A model generated the notes under the pieces. It was not told the DNA's origin. It saw only the letters and a list, made by a program, of their open reading frames with translations, and did no database searches. A program made the position numbers and the translations under genes. Shown here one piece after another: positions 1 through 10,137 of a stretch of 64,000 bases of DNA. Each line of letters begins with the position of its first letter. Position 1 is the stretch's first letter. This DNA comes from an uncultured Clostridia bacterium (lineage in GTDB: Bacteria; Bacillota; Clostridia; Christensenellales; UBA1242), in contig CAKVOE010000001.1 of assembly GCA_934778215.1 (NCBI GenBank), positions 372,001 through 436,000 on the forward strand, read 5' to 3'.

Positions 1-1
1 T

Positions 2-1264
2 GATTTTTTTGTTCGTTTTGGTGAATATGGCGAAAATAAGTACGATATTGAAAGTCGCCTTTCTGATTTTTTAAAAGATGTATACGAACAAAATTTTAAA
101 AATAATACTATTATGATAGTTTCACATGGTTCTATTACTTCGTTTATGAAAAGGATTTTGTGTATCAAATCGGCTCATATTAAAACCGGCAAAGCCGAAA
201 TTTTTGAAGATGTAGATTTTTCTAAATTGTACGAACATATTGACAAACTGAAAAAAATTAAAAAAGAAAATATTTCAAAAAGAATTTCTGAAATACAGAA
301 GACAAACATTTCTGAAACTCTCAAAAAAAGCATAATTAAATTATGTAAAACTGAGTTTAATAACATAGAGTTTAGCGAAGATGTCTTTACAAATTTTATA
401 AATGGTTTAAACTCAACAAATTTAAAAGTTAATTACCAAACAAGGTTTGATGACGGAATAATTGCCGTTTGCTTTTATAACAATGCCAGTAATTTTTTAG
501 AGCAATGGTTTAATCATTATATTAGCATTGGTGTAAAAAATTTCGTTATGGTTGATAATTGTTCTTCTGACGGTTCAAGTCTTTTGGTAAAAAAGTTCTG
601 CAAAAAAGTAAATATTGATTGTTGGTCGATAGATGAAAAATATAATTGTTTTAAAATGTGTGGGTGGAAACAACAAATTTTAGAGCATTATGGAACCAAC
701 AAGCGTTATATTTTTGTGGATTCCGATGAATTGTTTATATATGAAAATTTTAAGAATGTTAATATAAATGAATATATTAAAAATAGAAAAAATGATTATT
801 TTAAAAGCATATTATTAGATGTATACTCTAAAAATGGAATAGAAGACTTAGATTTTAATAATTATAATTTTGTAGACGGAAAGGGTTACAAAATGTTACC
901 AAACGCAAATTTTGGGTATAGAGTTTATGGCGGTTGCAGAAATAGGATTTTTGGAATAAAGCCAAGTTTGCAAAAGGTGCCTATAATTACCTACCACGGA
1001 AAAGAAATATATATAAATGACCATTTTTACTATCCTTGGGGAATTGATAGGAATGCAAGTACGGGTTCCTTTTTGTTGCATTATAAATTTTTAAAGGGTG
1101 ATATTGAAAAATATAAAGTGTATGCAGAAGACGAAAGACATTGGAACAATTCAAGAGAATATAAAGTATACATAGAAAGGTTAAATGAAAATAAGAATTT
1201 AAATTTTTATGATGAAAACTTTTCAATTAAACTAGAAGACATATTTAAAACAATTAAGTTTTAG
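2..1264 (+). CDS. Histidine phosphatase tail fused to a glycosyltransferase (5' partial)
   Basis: The frame is open from base 2, so the gene begins outside the window and 420 residues are visible. The ATG at 113 is internal, because it sits inside the conserved segment. Residues 38-44 read MIVSHGS, the second-histidine motif of the histidine phosphatase (phosphoglycerate mutase-like) family. A Lys/Glu-rich helical linker follows. From about residue 149 there is a family 2/92-like glycosyltransferase domain with VDNCSSDGS at about 184 and a D-S-D-E motif at about 241, the usual nucleotide-sugar and metal site. No membrane segment is seen in the visible part. The fusion suggests a sugar-phosphate phosphatase coupled to surface-glycan synthesis, but the substrate is unknown. 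A strong terminator follows at once. Stop TAG. Confidence 0.75.
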   Translation, partial: DFFVRFGEYGENKYDIESRLSDFLKDVYEQNFKNNTIMIVSHGSITSFMKRILCIKSAHIKTGKAEIFEDVDFSKLYEHIDKLKKIKKENISKRISEIQKTNISETLKKSIIKLCKTEFNNIEFSEDVFTNFINGLNSTNLKVNYQTRFDDGIIAVCFYNNASNFLEQWFNHYISIGVKNFVMVDNCSSDGSSLLVKKFCKKVNIDCWSIDEKYNCFKMCGWKQQILEHYGTNKRYIFVDSDELFIYENFKNVNINEYIKNRKNDYFKSILLDVYSKNGIEDLDFNNYNFVDGKGYKMLPNANFGYRVYGGCRNRIFGIKPSLQKVPIITYHGKEIYINDHFYYPWGIDRNASTGSFLLHYKFLKGDIEKYKVYAEDERHWNNSREYKVYIERLNENKNLNFYDENFSIKLEDIFKTIKF

Positions 1265-1271
1265 TCAAAAT

Positions 1272-1318
1272 AAAAATCGTATATAAATGCCTGTAAGTTC
1301 AAAGTATACGATTTTTTT
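1272..1318 (+). terminator. Intrinsic terminator after the phosphatase-glycosyltransferase gene
   Basis: AAAAATCGTATA (1272-1283) pairs perfectly with TATACGATTTTT (1305-1316), and the 3' arm runs into a T tract. The 12-bp stem closes the upstream transcription unit before ruvC. Confidence 0.85.
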
Positions 1319-1344
1319 ATTAGCGGGTGGTTGCGTTAATTATG

Positions 1345-1373
1345 TTGACAAAAACTATTCAAAAGTATAAAAT
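1345..1373 (+). promoter_or_regulatory. Promoter of ruvC
   Basis: TTGACA at 1345-1350 and TAAAAT at 1368-1373 are separated by exactly 17 bp, a near-consensus sigma-A promoter. The ruvC ribosome binding site follows at 1383-1388. No SOS-like palindrome is visible around it. Confidence 0.75.
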
Positions 1374-1400
1374 TATTTGTATAAGGAGTGTGCGGTTTTT

Positions 1401-1946
1401 GTGATTATTTTAGGCATTGACCCGGGTTATGCAATAGTAGGATACGGCGTTATAGAAAAAAACGAAAAAAATAATTGCCGTGTTGTTGCTTATGGAGTAA
1501 TAGAAACCCCAAAGGAAGAGAATTTTCCAAAAAGGTTAAAAATAATTAAAGACGGATTAAATCTTCTTATAGAAAAATATCAGCCAGACGAAATTGCTAT
1601 TGAAGAGTTGTTTTTTAATGACAACATTACAACGGGTATTAAAGTTGCCGAAGCCAGGGGAGTTATTTTGTGTACTGCGGTAGAAAAACTGGGCGCTTTA
1701 TATGAATATACGCCTCTTCAAATTAAGCAAGCCATTACTGGCAATGGAAGAGCGGACAAAAAACAAGTTCAATATATGACTACGGCGATGCTAAACCTAA
1801 AAACCATTCCAAAACCAGATGATGCGGCAGATGCACTAGCAGCGGCTCTTTGTCATGCACAAACTAACAAAACAATGGCAGGTTCTAGTATGGATACGCT
1901 CACAACAGGAAACTGGACAAACAGAAAATATAACCCGCTACATTAA
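1401..1946 (+). CDS. ruvC: Holliday junction endodeoxyribonuclease RuvC
   Basis: RuvC is the dimeric endonuclease that resolves Holliday junctions brought to it by RuvAB. I start it at GTG 1401 (181 aa), because AAGGAG at 1383-1388 is well placed and the family begins with the M-I-I-L-G-I-D-P-G pattern. An in-frame TTG at 1377 would overlap the ribosome binding site. The acidic catalytic residues are visible: D7, E68/E69 in IEELFF, and D141 and D144 in PDDAADA. Length is normal for the family. It has its own promoter and leads a ruvC-ruvA-ruvB block with gaps of about 110-130 bp, so internal promoters are possible. Confidence 0.95.
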   Translation: MIILGIDPGYAIVGYGVIEKNEKNNCRVVAYGVIETPKEENFPKRLKIIKDGLNLLIEKYQPDEIAIEELFFNDNITTGIKVAEARGVILCTAVEKLGALYEYTPLQIKQAITGNGRADKKQVQYMTTAMLNLKTIPKPDDAADALAAALCHAQTNKTMAGSSMDTLTTGNWTNRKYNPLH

Positions 1947-2054
1947 GGGTAGTTAATTTATATTTTTAATGGCTTTTAGTTAATAAACTTAGTTAAAACT
2001 ATTATTAATACCAAAAGACAACAAAAGCATAAAATCATCAATTTGGAGAAGATA

Positions 2055-2654
2055 ATGATTTCATTTTTAAGAGGAAAAATAGTAGATAGTGCCGAAAATT
2101 ATCTTGCACTAGATATAAATGGCGTAGGTTATGAGCTTACTGCAACTATGAATGCTGTGTTTAAATTTACCGCATTAGAGGGTGAGGTGTGTGTACCAAC
2201 CTATCTTGCAGTAAGAGAAGATGCTATAACGCTTTATGGGTTTGCAGACCGCACCGAAAAGGAAATGTTTTTAAAACTTATTTCGGTATCTGGTGTTGGT
2301 CCAAAAGTGGCAATTACCGTGCTTTCTAGCATATCCACTGCCGACCTTTGTCTTTCTATTGCAACAAGCGATATTGCTACTCTTAGTAAGGTAAAAGGTC
2401 TTGGCAAAAAGACCGCAGAAAAGATTATTGTAGAACTAAGAGAAAAGGTAGGAAAGATTGAAAGCGGTCAAATTAAGGGTATTCAAAACAACGCTTTAAA
2501 TATAGATGGACAAGCGGTAGAAGATGCCTGTGTTGCTTTGCAAAGTTTGGGTCTTTCGAGTGTTGACGCTCTAAAACTTGTTCAAAAGGTTGCAGAGCCA
2601 GAAATGACCGCCGAAGATATTATTAAAAAATGTCTAAAAAATATGGCAAAATAA
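2055..2654 (+). CDS. ruvA: Holliday junction branch migration protein RuvA
   Basis: RuvA binds four-way junctions as a tetramer and loads the RuvB motor. The 199-aa product starts at ATG 2055 with the typical M-I-S-F-L-R-G-K beginning; GGAGAA lies just upstream. A TTG at 2043 is possible but would start before the family's usual N-terminus. The N-terminal OB-fold is followed by helix-hairpin-helix motifs (GVGPKVA at about 74-80, GLGKKTAEKI at about 108-117) and a C-terminal RuvB-contact domain after a flexible linker. Gene order ruvC-ruvA-ruvB is usual. Confidence 0.95.
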   Translation: MISFLRGKIVDSAENYLALDINGVGYELTATMNAVFKFTALEGEVCVPTYLAVREDAITLYGFADRTEKEMFLKLISVSGVGPKVAITVLSSISTADLCLSIATSDIATLSKVKGLGKKTAEKIIVELREKVGKIESGQIKGIQNNALNIDGQAVEDACVALQSLGLSSVDALKLVQKVAEPEMTAEDIIKKCLKNMAK

Positions 2655-2780
2655 GTCGGTGCAAAAATTATGCCAATATGTAGGCTATTAACAATTTAAC
2701 ACCAAAAGCAAAACAACGCAATTTTGGTTTTAAAATATAGACCTTAAAAAGTTACATACAAAAAACATAAAGGAGCAATT

Positions 2781-3812
2781 ATGAAAGATTTTGAAGATGC
2801 AGAGCGATTTATATCTAGCAATATGATTAGCGAAGATATAGATACCGAAGTTAGTTTAAGACCCAAAACAATGGCTGAGTATGTTGGGCAAGAAAAGGTA
2901 AAACAAAATCTTAATGTATATATTCAAGCGGCGAAAAAAAGAAAGGAGAGTTTGGATCATGTGCTGTTATATGGACCTCCCGGTCTTGGAAAAACCACAC
3001 TAAGCAATGTTATTGCAAATGAATTAGGTGTGCAACTAAGACTTACATCGGGTCCTGCAATAGAAAAGGCGGGCGATCTTGCCGCTATTTTAACAAACCT
3101 AAATGAAAACGATGTTTTGTTTATAGATGAAATTCATAGACTAAATCACTCTGTAGAAGAAATTCTTTACCCTGCAATGGAAGATTTTGCACTAGATTTT
3201 ATTATAGGTAAGGGTCCAAGTGCTAGAAGTATGCGTCTTAATTTGCCACACTTTACACTAATAGGGGCAACAACAAAGGCGGGTATGCTGTCTAGTCCTC
3301 TTCGTGACCGATTTGGTGTTATGTGCAGACTGGAACTTTATTCGCCAGAAGAACTTTCTACCATTGTAAAAAGGTCGGCAGGACTATTAAATATTAAAAT
3401 TACCGAAGATGCTTCAAACGAAATTGCGGGAAGAAGTCGTGGAACGCCAAGAATTGCAAATAGAGTTTTAAAAAGAGTGCGAGATTTTGCCGAGGTGCAA
3501 GGTGCAGATACCATAACAAAAGAGATTGCAGAACACGCACTTGACCGTATGGAAATTGATGACTTGGGACTAGATTTTGTAGACCGCAGAATGCTAGATG
3601 CCATAATAAACAAATTTAATGGTGGACCGGTAGGACTAGAAACACTTTCAGCGTTTACGGGTGAAGAAACAGCAACCATAGAAGATGTATATGAGCCATA
3701 TTTAATGCAGTTGGGTTTTATTGCAAGAACACCACGTGGCAGAATTGCATTAGAACCAGCATATACGCACATGGGTATAAAATATGCTCCACCAGCACCC
3801 GCTAATAAATAA
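2781..3812 (+). CDS. ruvB: Holliday junction branch migration ATPase RuvB
   Basis: RuvB is the hexameric AAA+ motor that drives branch migration with RuvA. The 343-aa protein has Walker [10 protein letters not shown] at residues 65-73, Walker B FIDEIHRL at 114-121, sensor and arginine-finger regions (LIGATT, LRDRFG), and a C-terminal winged helix. ATG 2781 follows an AAGGAGC ribosome binding site. The length is normal. A strong hairpin terminator follows, which ends the ruv block before queA. Confidence 0.97.
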   Translation: MKDFEDAERFISSNMISEDIDTEVSLRPKTMAEYVGQEKVKQNLNVYIQAAKKRKESLDHVLLYGPPGLGKTTLSNVIANELGVQLRLTSGPAIEKAGDLAAILTNLNENDVLFIDEIHRLNHSVEEILYPAMEDFALDFIIGKGPSARSMRLNLPHFTLIGATTKAGMLSSPLRDRFGVMCRLELYSPEELSTIVKRSAGLLNIKITEDASNEIAGRSRGTPRIANRVLKRVRDFAEVQGADTITKEIAEHALDRMEIDDLGLDFVDRRMLDAIINKFNGGPVGLETLSAFTGEETATIEDVYEPYLMQLGFIARTPRGRIALEPAYTHMGIKYAPPAPANK

Positions 3813-3822
3813 CAAATAAATT

Positions 3823-3848
3823 CTCGCTATTTTGTTAGCGAGTTTTAT
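3823..3848 (+). terminator. Intrinsic terminator after ruvB
   Basis: CTCGCTA (3823-3829) pairs with TAGCGAG (3836-3842), followed by TTTTATTATTTTT. Confidence 0.85.
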
Positions 3849-3859
3849 TATTTTTAAGG

Positions 3860-3916
3860 TTGCTTTTAAAATCAATATAGGGTATAATTGTACAAGTTGT
3901 AATGTTGCAATATAAT
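3860..3916 (+). promoter_or_regulatory. Tandem promoters of queA-tgt
   Basis: Two sigma-A-type promoters overlap. The first is TTGCTT (3860-3865), 17 bp, TATAAT (3883-3888). The second is TTGTAC (3888-3893), 17 bp, TATAAT (3911-3916). The -10 of the first shares a base with the -35 of the second. No preQ1-type riboswitch fold was recognised in the short leader. Confidence 0.6.
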
Positions 3917-3985
3917 AGTAAAAAAAAGGCACTTACAAAATAATGTCTATAATATAATAATAGCATAGTTTAATAAGGGAAAAAT

Positions 3986-5017
3986 ATGAAAACAAGTGAT
4001 TTTAATTACGAACTACCACAAGAACTTATTGCTCAAACGCCGATAGAGCCAAGGGATAGTTCAAAAATGTTAGTATATAATCAAAAGACAAAATTAATAG
4101 AGCATAAAATTTTTAGGGATATTTTGGACTATCTAACACCAAATGATTGTTTGGTGTTTAATAGAAGTAGAGTTATACCAGCACGAATATATGGGCACCG
4201 TGAAGGAAAAGAGAACGAAGTTGTCGAAATACTACTTCTAAAAAAGATAGACTTACAAGAATATGAGTGTCTTGTAAAGCCGGGTAAAAAGTTTAAGATA
4301 GGGTCGGTAGTTGTTTTTAGTGAAAACTTGACTGCCGAAGTTGTTTCAATTTGTGAAACGGGCGAAAGAATTTTGCACTTTAATGTAAAAAACGGCGAGC
4401 CGGTAGAAGCCGAGTTTGACCGAATTGGAGAAATGCCCCTTCCACCTTATATTACGCAAAAACTAAAAGATAAATCTAGATATCAAACGGTTTATGCAAA
4501 AGAAGAGGGGTCATCAGCGGCACCAACAGCGGGATTGCATTTTACCAAAGACCTTATAGATAAAATTAAAGCAAAAGGCATTCAGTGTGAAGAGGTTGTT
4601 TTGCATGTAGGGTTAGGAACTTTTAGACCGGTTAAGGTAGATAATGTAGAAAACCATATTATGCACAGCGAAGAATATTTTGTAGATAGTGAAACTGCTA
4701 AAAGACTAACCAATGCAAAAGCACAAGGCAAACGCATTATTGCAGTGGGTACAACATCGGTAAGAACACTAGAAACGGTAACAGATGAAAAGGGCGTTGT
4801 TCATGCAGGACATGGCACTACGCAAATATTTATATATCCACCATACAAATTTAAGGCTGTTGATAGTTTAATTACAAACTTTCATTTGCCTGAAAGTACC
4901 TTATTAATGTTGGTATCATCGCTAATTGGCAAAGAGGAGTTGTTTAGGTGCTATGATTTAGCCATTAAGCAAAAGTACAGATTTTTTAGTTTTGGCGACT
5001 GTATGTTTATTAATTAA
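3986..5017 (+). CDS. queA: S-adenosylmethionine:tRNA ribosyltransferase-isomerase QueA
   Basis: QueA transfers the ribose of S-adenosylmethionine to preQ1 in the tRNA wobble position, forming epoxyqueuosine. The 343-aa protein begins with the family N-terminus (F-x-Y-x-L-P-x-E-L-I-A-Q) and keeps the signature blocks SSKML, NDCLVFNRSRVIPAR, GLHFT, HVGLGTFRPV, VGTTSVRTLE and TNFHLPESTLLMLVS. ATG 3986 follows AAGGG. It lies 37 bp upstream of tgt, the previous enzyme in the pathway, in the usual queA-tgt pair. No preQ1 synthesis gene is in this window. Confidence 0.97.
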   Translation: MKTSDFNYELPQELIAQTPIEPRDSSKMLVYNQKTKLIEHKIFRDILDYLTPNDCLVFNRSRVIPARIYGHREGKENEVVEILLLKKIDLQEYECLVKPGKKFKIGSVVVFSENLTAEVVSICETGERILHFNVKNGEPVEAEFDRIGEMPLPPYITQKLKDKSRYQTVYAKEEGSSAAPTAGLHFTKDLIDKIKAKGIQCEEVVLHVGLGTFRPVKVDNVENHIMHSEEYFVDSETAKRLTNAKAQGKRIIAVGTTSVRTLETVTDEKGVVHAGHGTTQIFIYPPYKFKAVDSLITNFHLPESTLLMLVSSLIGKEELFRCYDLAIKQKYRFFSFGDCMFIN

Positions 5018-5030
5018 TTGGTGCGGATAA

Positions 5031-6182
<1,152 letters not shown>

Positions 6183-6202
6183 AAAATTTAACAAAATTTT
6201 TA

Positions 6203-6232
6203 TTGCAAAATAATATATTAATATGTTAAAAT
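6203..6232 (+). promoter_or_regulatory. Promoter of yajC
   Basis: TTGCAA (6203-6208), 18 bp, TAAAAT (6227-6232). The -10 is preceded by TATGT, a Gram-positive TRTGn extended -10. Confidence 0.55.
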
Positions 6233-6260
6233 ACAAATAGGAATTATAAAGGAGAAATAT

Positions 6261-6722
6261 ATGAATAGTTTTTTATTAGCAAACACAAACGAAACCAGTA
6301 GTTTAGTTTTGCTTGGAGTAATGATTCTTGCGTTGCTTGTGTTTTATATAATGAGTTCGGTTAACAACAAAAAACGAATGGAACAATATAGACAGATGCA
6401 GGGCGATTTAAGAGCGGGAGATGTTGTACAACTTACAAGCGGTATTATTGGTAGAATAGTTAGAGTTTCTGAAATTGTTGGTATTAAGACCGTTGTTGTT
6501 GAAACAGGCGAAAAGGATAACAAGGCTACACTAGAAGTAAATATTGATGCCGTTGCAGGCGTTGTTCCAAAAGAAGATAACACTATTAAGGTAGAAACAG
6601 CAACCGAAATTAAAGAACCTACAATAGAGCAAACCGAAATAGATGAAGAATTTATAGAACAGCCAGAAAGCGAAGAAAAACCTGCCGAACAAAAAAGCAA
6701 CAAAAAGAAAAATAAAAAGTAA
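6261..6722 (+). CDS. yajC: Preprotein translocase accessory subunit YajC
   Basis: YajC is the small single-pass protein that associates with the SecDF complex of the Sec translocon. One hydrophobic helix (about residues 14-34) is followed by the family's cytoplasmic block, Q-x-x-M-x-x-x-L-x-x-G-D-x-V-x-L-x-S-G-I-x-G. At 153 aa it is longer than the usual 90-120 because of a Glu/Lys-rich tail (about 105-153) ending in a run of lysine and asparagine. It sits after tgt, as in many Clostridia. The secD/secF-like pair is about 30 kb away rather than adjacent. Confidence 0.9.
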   Translation: MNSFLLANTNETSSLVLLGVMILALLVFYIMSSVNNKKRMEQYRQMQGDLRAGDVVQLTSGIIGRIVRVSEIVGIKTVVVETGEKDNKATLEVNIDAVAGVVPKEDNTIKVETATEIKEPTIEQTEIDEEFIEQPESEEKPAEQKSNKKKNKK

Positions 6723-6730
6723 TTATTATT

Positions 6731-6758
6731 AGGTAGTACAATTAGTGCTACCTTTTTT
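6731..6758 (+). terminator. Intrinsic terminator after yajC
   Basis: AGGTAGTA (6731-6738) pairs with TGCTACCT (6746-6753), with one G-U pair, followed by a T run. Confidence 0.8.
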
Positions 6759-6835
6759 ATTGTATAAATTATTACTCATAAACCTTAAATGGTCTTCATA
6801 ATATATAGTAGAACAAAAAGGAAGCGTGAATATAT

Positions 6836-7234
6836 ATGAGTAATACAGTTGTATACACAGAAAACACAAAAGGTAAAAACATAATAAATATGCTAGTAGG
6901 TGTAGGGGTATCTTTAATTATTTCATTAGCACTAATTTTGGCGTTTGCACTGCTTATAAAGTGGTTTGATTGGTCTGATAGTGTTATTATGCCTGCCAAT
7001 ATAATAATTAAAATTGTTAGCATTTCGGTGGGAGTATTAATTATAACACGAGATGGAAAGTCGGGCGCAATAAAGGGTGCGGTACTTGGTGCGGTATATA
7101 TCTTGTTGTGTTTTTTGGTCTTTTCGTTATTAAATGGTGCAATGATTATAAACATCAGTTTGTTGTATGATAGTTTATTAGGAATGATATGTGGTGCAAT
7201 TCTGGGAATAATTTCGGTTACCTTAAAAAAATAA
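6836..7234 (+). CDS. Small TIGR04086-like membrane protein
   Basis: This 132-aa protein is almost entirely hydrophobic, with about four membrane helices (roughly residues 19-42, 50-70, 77-98 and 106-130) joined by short loops with glycine pairs. A short polar N-terminus precedes the first helix. Its size, topology and position directly after yajC match the TIGR04086 family of Clostridia, whose function is not known. It may belong to the Sec neighbourhood, which is inference only. A terminator lies between it and yajC and another follows, so it is probably transcribed alone. ATG 6836 has a weak GGAAGCG ribosome binding site. Confidence 0.75.
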   Translation: MSNTVVYTENTKGKNIINMLVGVGVSLIISLALILAFALLIKWFDWSDSVIMPANIIIKIVSISVGVLIITRDGKSGAIKGAVLGAVYILLCFLVFSLLNGAMIINISLLYDSLLGMICGAILGIISVTLKK

Positions 7235-7345
7235 GATACAATGTTTATTGGTAAAAGTTTAGCCAACAACAAAATGAAAAATTTATACATACAAAATTTT
7301 TATTTGATGCAATTAATTTAGTCGGCGTTGTAAATATTTTAAATA

Positions 7346-7373
7346 ACTCTATCATCATTGATAGGGTTTTTCT
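7346..7373 (+). terminator. Intrinsic terminator
   Basis: CTATCA (7349-7354), loop TCAT, TGATAG (7359-7364), extended by pairs on the outer side, then GGTTTTTCTTTTT. It closes the unit of the small membrane protein. Confidence 0.7.
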
Positions 7374-7404
7374 TTTTAAAAATTTTGTTAGTAGTCTAAA
7401 ATAT

Positions 7405-7432
7405 TTGTTAATATTGTAAATTATGATATAAT
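7405..7432 (+). promoter_or_regulatory. Promoter of the GlpA/GlpB/DUF1667-like operon
   Basis: TTGTTA (7405-7410), 16 bp, TATAAT (7427-7432), with TATGA directly before the -10 (TRTGn extended -10). Confidence 0.65.
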
Positions 7433-7467
7433 AATATTAAGAAAACTTTATTAAGGAGTACAAAACA

Positions 7468-8895
7468 TTGGAAGAATTTGACTATTTAATAATAGGCGGT
7501 GGTGTTGTAGGTTGTAGTATTTTAAACAAACTTACAAGACTCGGCAAAAAAGTTTGTTTACTAGAAAAAGAGAGCGATGTAGGAATGGGAGCAAGCAAGG
7601 CAAATAGTGGTATTATACATACCGGTTTAGACTGTAAGCCTGGCACTTTAAAAGCAGAACTAAATGTAAAAGGCTTTAATATGTATCCAAAAATTTTGGA
7701 TAGGCTTGGGGTTTCGTATGAAGTAAATGGGCATTTAATAGTGGGCAATGATCGTGAACATATAACAGCACTTTATAATCAGGGCATACAAAACGGGGTT
7801 AAAGACCTAGAAATAATTGATAGTGCAAAATTGCATAAGTTAGAACCATATATAAACGAATCTATTTTATATGCACTATACGCCCAAAAGGGTATGATAG
7901 TTTCTTCGTACGAACTTAGTGTAGCGTTTGCAGAAGAGGCAATTATAAATGGTGCGGTAGTAAAATTGCAAACAACCATTATGGGGTTAAGCGAAGATGG
8001 TGGCGAATATATAGCAAAATTAACCAATGGCGAAACAATAAAAACACACTGGATAATTAATTCTGCGGGAGCGGGATTTAACGAGGTTTCTAAGGTTTTG
8101 GGTACGGAGCAACTTTCTATTCAATATAGGCGTGGGGAGTATTATGTTTTAGACAAAGGAAATTTAAAATATTGTAAGCATACAATTTTCCCTTTGCCAA
8201 CAAAAGAGTCTAAGGGCGTACTTATTACCAATACGGTAGGCGGAAATATTTTGGTTGGACCAACATCTTATGTTAGCGACCCATCAACAATAACCACCAA
8301 TAATGGATTAAAAGCGGTAAAAAATAAAGCATTAGAAGAAATGTCCGAACTTCCTATAAAAGCCAATATAAGGGTGTTTAGTGGTGTGAGAAGTGTCTTT
8401 GGCGAAGACTTTATCATTGAAAAGAGCAAAATAAAAAATAACATTATTGTGCTTGCGGGTATTTGTTCTCCGGGGTTGTCTTCGGCTCCTGCCATTGCCG
8501 AAAAAGTAGCGGAATTGGTAGGATTAAAAGACGCAAAAGAAATTTCAAAATTAAAAGCACTACCAAAAAAATTAAGGGTAAAAGAACTATCTCCAGAAAA
8601 GCAGGATAAGTTAATCAAAAAAAATCCGCACTATGGCGAAATTGTGTGCAAGTGTGAAGAGGTTTCTTTGGGAGAAATTGAAGATTGTATATCCTCTCCG
8701 CTTGGAGCAAAAACAGTAGATGCAGTAAAAAGAAGAACAAGGGCAGGAATGGGCAGATGTCAAAGCGGTTTTTGTATTTTTAGAGTTATGGAACAACTTG
8801 CACGGTTAAACAATTCGTCATTTGATAAAGTCGAAAAAGATGCGGTGGGGTCAAAGATTATTTGTAGCGATATTAAACCAAAGGAGAAAAAATAG
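7468..8895 (+). CDS. GlpA-like FAD-dependent dehydrogenase with BFD [2Fe-2S] domain
   Basis: The 475-aa protein starts at TTG 7468 behind AAGGAG (7453-7458); the family's M-x-x-F-D-Y-L-I-I-G-G-G-V-V-G dinucleotide fold begins at once, so the TTG start is well supported. A DAO-type oxidase domain (residues 1 to about 365) is followed by a bacterioferritin-associated ferredoxin-like domain (about 390-450) with C-x-C and R-C-Q-S-G-F-C ligands. The domain order matches anaerobic glycerol-3-phosphate dehydrogenase subunit A and L-2-hydroxyglutarate oxidase-like proteins. With the next two genes it resembles a three-part GlpABC-like complex that oxidises a hydroxy substrate and passes electrons through Fe-S and flavin centres. 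No glpK or glycerol transporter is adjacent, so the substrate is open. Stop TAG. Confidence 0.85.
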   Translation: MEEFDYLIIGGGVVGCSILNKLTRLGKKVCLLEKESDVGMGASKANSGIIHTGLDCKPGTLKAELNVKGFNMYPKILDRLGVSYEVNGHLIVGNDREHITALYNQGIQNGVKDLEIIDSAKLHKLEPYINESILYALYAQKGMIVSSYELSVAFAEEAIINGAVVKLQTTIMGLSEDGGEYIAKLTNGETIKTHWIINSAGAGFNEVSKVLGTEQLSIQYRRGEYYVLDKGNLKYCKHTIFPLPTKESKGVLITNTVGGNILVGPTSYVSDPSTITTNNGLKAVKNKALEEMSELPIKANIRVFSGVRSVFGEDFIIEKSKIKNNIIVLAGICSPGLSSAPAIAEKVAELVGLKDAKEISKLKALPKKLRVKELSPEKQDKLIKKNPHYGEIVCKCEEVSLGEIEDCISSPLGAKTVDAVKRRTRAGMGRCQSGFCIFRVMEQLARLNNSSFDKVEKDAVGSKIICSDIKPKEKK

Positions 8896-8898
8896 CAG

Positions 8899-10137
8899 AT
8901 GGTTAAAGTAGAAAAATTTGATGTCGTTGTAATAGGCGGTGGCCCAAGCGGTATGGCCAGTGCTATTGAGGCATATAAAAAAGGTTCTAGCGTGGCTTTA
9001 ATAGAAAGAGAAAACCAGTTGGGTGGTATTTTAAAACAGTGTATACATTCTGGTTTTGGCTTGCATTATTTTGGAGAAGAAATGACCGGTCCCGAATACG
9101 CACACAAATTTATTGAAGAATTAAATAAAACGGGCGTAAAGGTATATTTGTCAAGTTTTGTAGTAAGCGTAAAAACAAACGAAGTTGTTATAAAAAATGC
9201 CGATGGAATTAAAACTATTAGGTGTGGAGCCATTGTTTTAAGCGTGGGGTGTAGAGAAAGAACAGCAGGCGCTATTTGTATGAATGGCGAACGCCCAAGT
9301 GGTGTTTGGACGGCAGGACAAGTTCAAAAGTGGGTAAATATGTATGGCAAGTTGCCGTGCAAAAACCCAATAATTTTGGGCAGTGGCGACATAGGTTTGA
9401 TTATGGCTAGAAGGCTTACGCTTGAAGGAGCGAAACCACAGATGGTACTAGAACTTATGAGTACCACAAGCGGTCTTAAAAGAAACATATCTCAATGTTT
9501 GCTAGACTACGATATACCACTATATTTAAATACAACGGTTGTAGAGGTTTTGGGGTATCCAAAAATTACCGGTGTAGTTATTGCAAATGTAGATAAAAAT
9601 TTGCAAGTTATAGAAGAAACAAAAAGGACGGTTGCTTGTGACGGGTTGGTATTAAGTGTAGGACTAATACCTGAAACAACATTATTGAGCGATGCAAAAA
9701 TAAATGCAAAAACGGGAAGTTTTTTGGTAAATGAATATTATGAAACGAGCAAAAAGGGCATCTTTGCTTGTGGAAATGGATTGCACGTACATGACCTTGT
9801 AGACTTTGTTACCGAAGAAAGTAAAAGAACGGGCGCGTATGCAAGCGAATGTGCTAGTGGATTATTAAAGTATGGCGTGGAGCATAACATTAGTGCAGGG
9901 GCAGGGGTTAGATATACAATGCCAAATAGTTTTTTTGAAGGAGCAGGCGAAGTTGAGGTGTTGTTTAGAGTAACCGGAAAATACACAAAAACCAATTTGC
10001 TGGTTGTAGATGGCGAAGAAAATATTGTTGCCAAAAAGTTTGTAATGTGTGCAAATGCCGGCGAGATGCAGTCTATAAAGTTTAGTAAAGAAAACTTAAA
10101 GTCGGATATCAAAATAGTTGTAGAAGGGGCAAAATAA
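8899..10137 (+). CDS. NAD(P)/FAD-dependent oxidoreductase, GlpB-like partner
   Basis: The 412-aa protein has an N-terminal FAD-binding fold (GGGPSGMAS at about 12-20) and a second dinucleotide fold (GSGDIGL at about 155-161), as in thioredoxin reductase-like flavoproteins. The block C-I-H-x-G-F-G, then E-M-T-G-P-E-Y, is typical of the oxidoreductases found beside GlpA-like/BFD proteins. It follows the previous gene after 3 bp and overlaps the next by one base (TAATG), so the three are translationally coupled. I infer an electron-transfer subunit between the dehydrogenase and NAD(P) or a membrane acceptor. Confidence 0.85.
   Translation: MVKVEKFDVVVIGGGPSGMASAIEAYKKGSSVALIERENQLGGILKQCIHSGFGLHYFGEEMTGPEYAHKFIEELNKTGVKVYLSSFVVSVKTNEVVIKNADGIKTIRCGAIVLSVGCRERTAGAICMNGERPSGVWTAGQVQKWVNMYGKLPCKNPIILGSGDIGLIMARRLTLEGAKPQMVLELMSTTSGLKRNISQCLLDYDIPLYLNTTVVEVLGYPKITGVVIANVDKNLQVIEETKRTVACDGLVLSVGLIPETTLLSDAKINAKTGSFLVNEYYETSKKGIFACGNGLHVHDLVDFVTEESKRTGAYASECASGLLKYGVEHNISAGAGVRYTMPNSFFEGAGEVEVLFRVTGKYTKTNLLVVDGEENIVAKKFVMCANAGEMQSIKFSKENLKSDIKIVVEGAK

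Noticed and set aside
1377..1400. TTG start for ruvC at 1377
   Set aside because: It would overlap the AAGGAG ribosome binding site and precede the family N-terminus; GTG 1401 fits better.
3338..3772. Long antisense open frame inside ruvB
   Set aside because: Shadow of a fully conserved gene; its Ser-rich sequence reflects reverse reading of ruvB codons.
3917..3985. preQ1 riboswitch before queA-tgt
   Set aside because: The leader is short and AT-rich without the C-rich loop and pseudoknot pattern.
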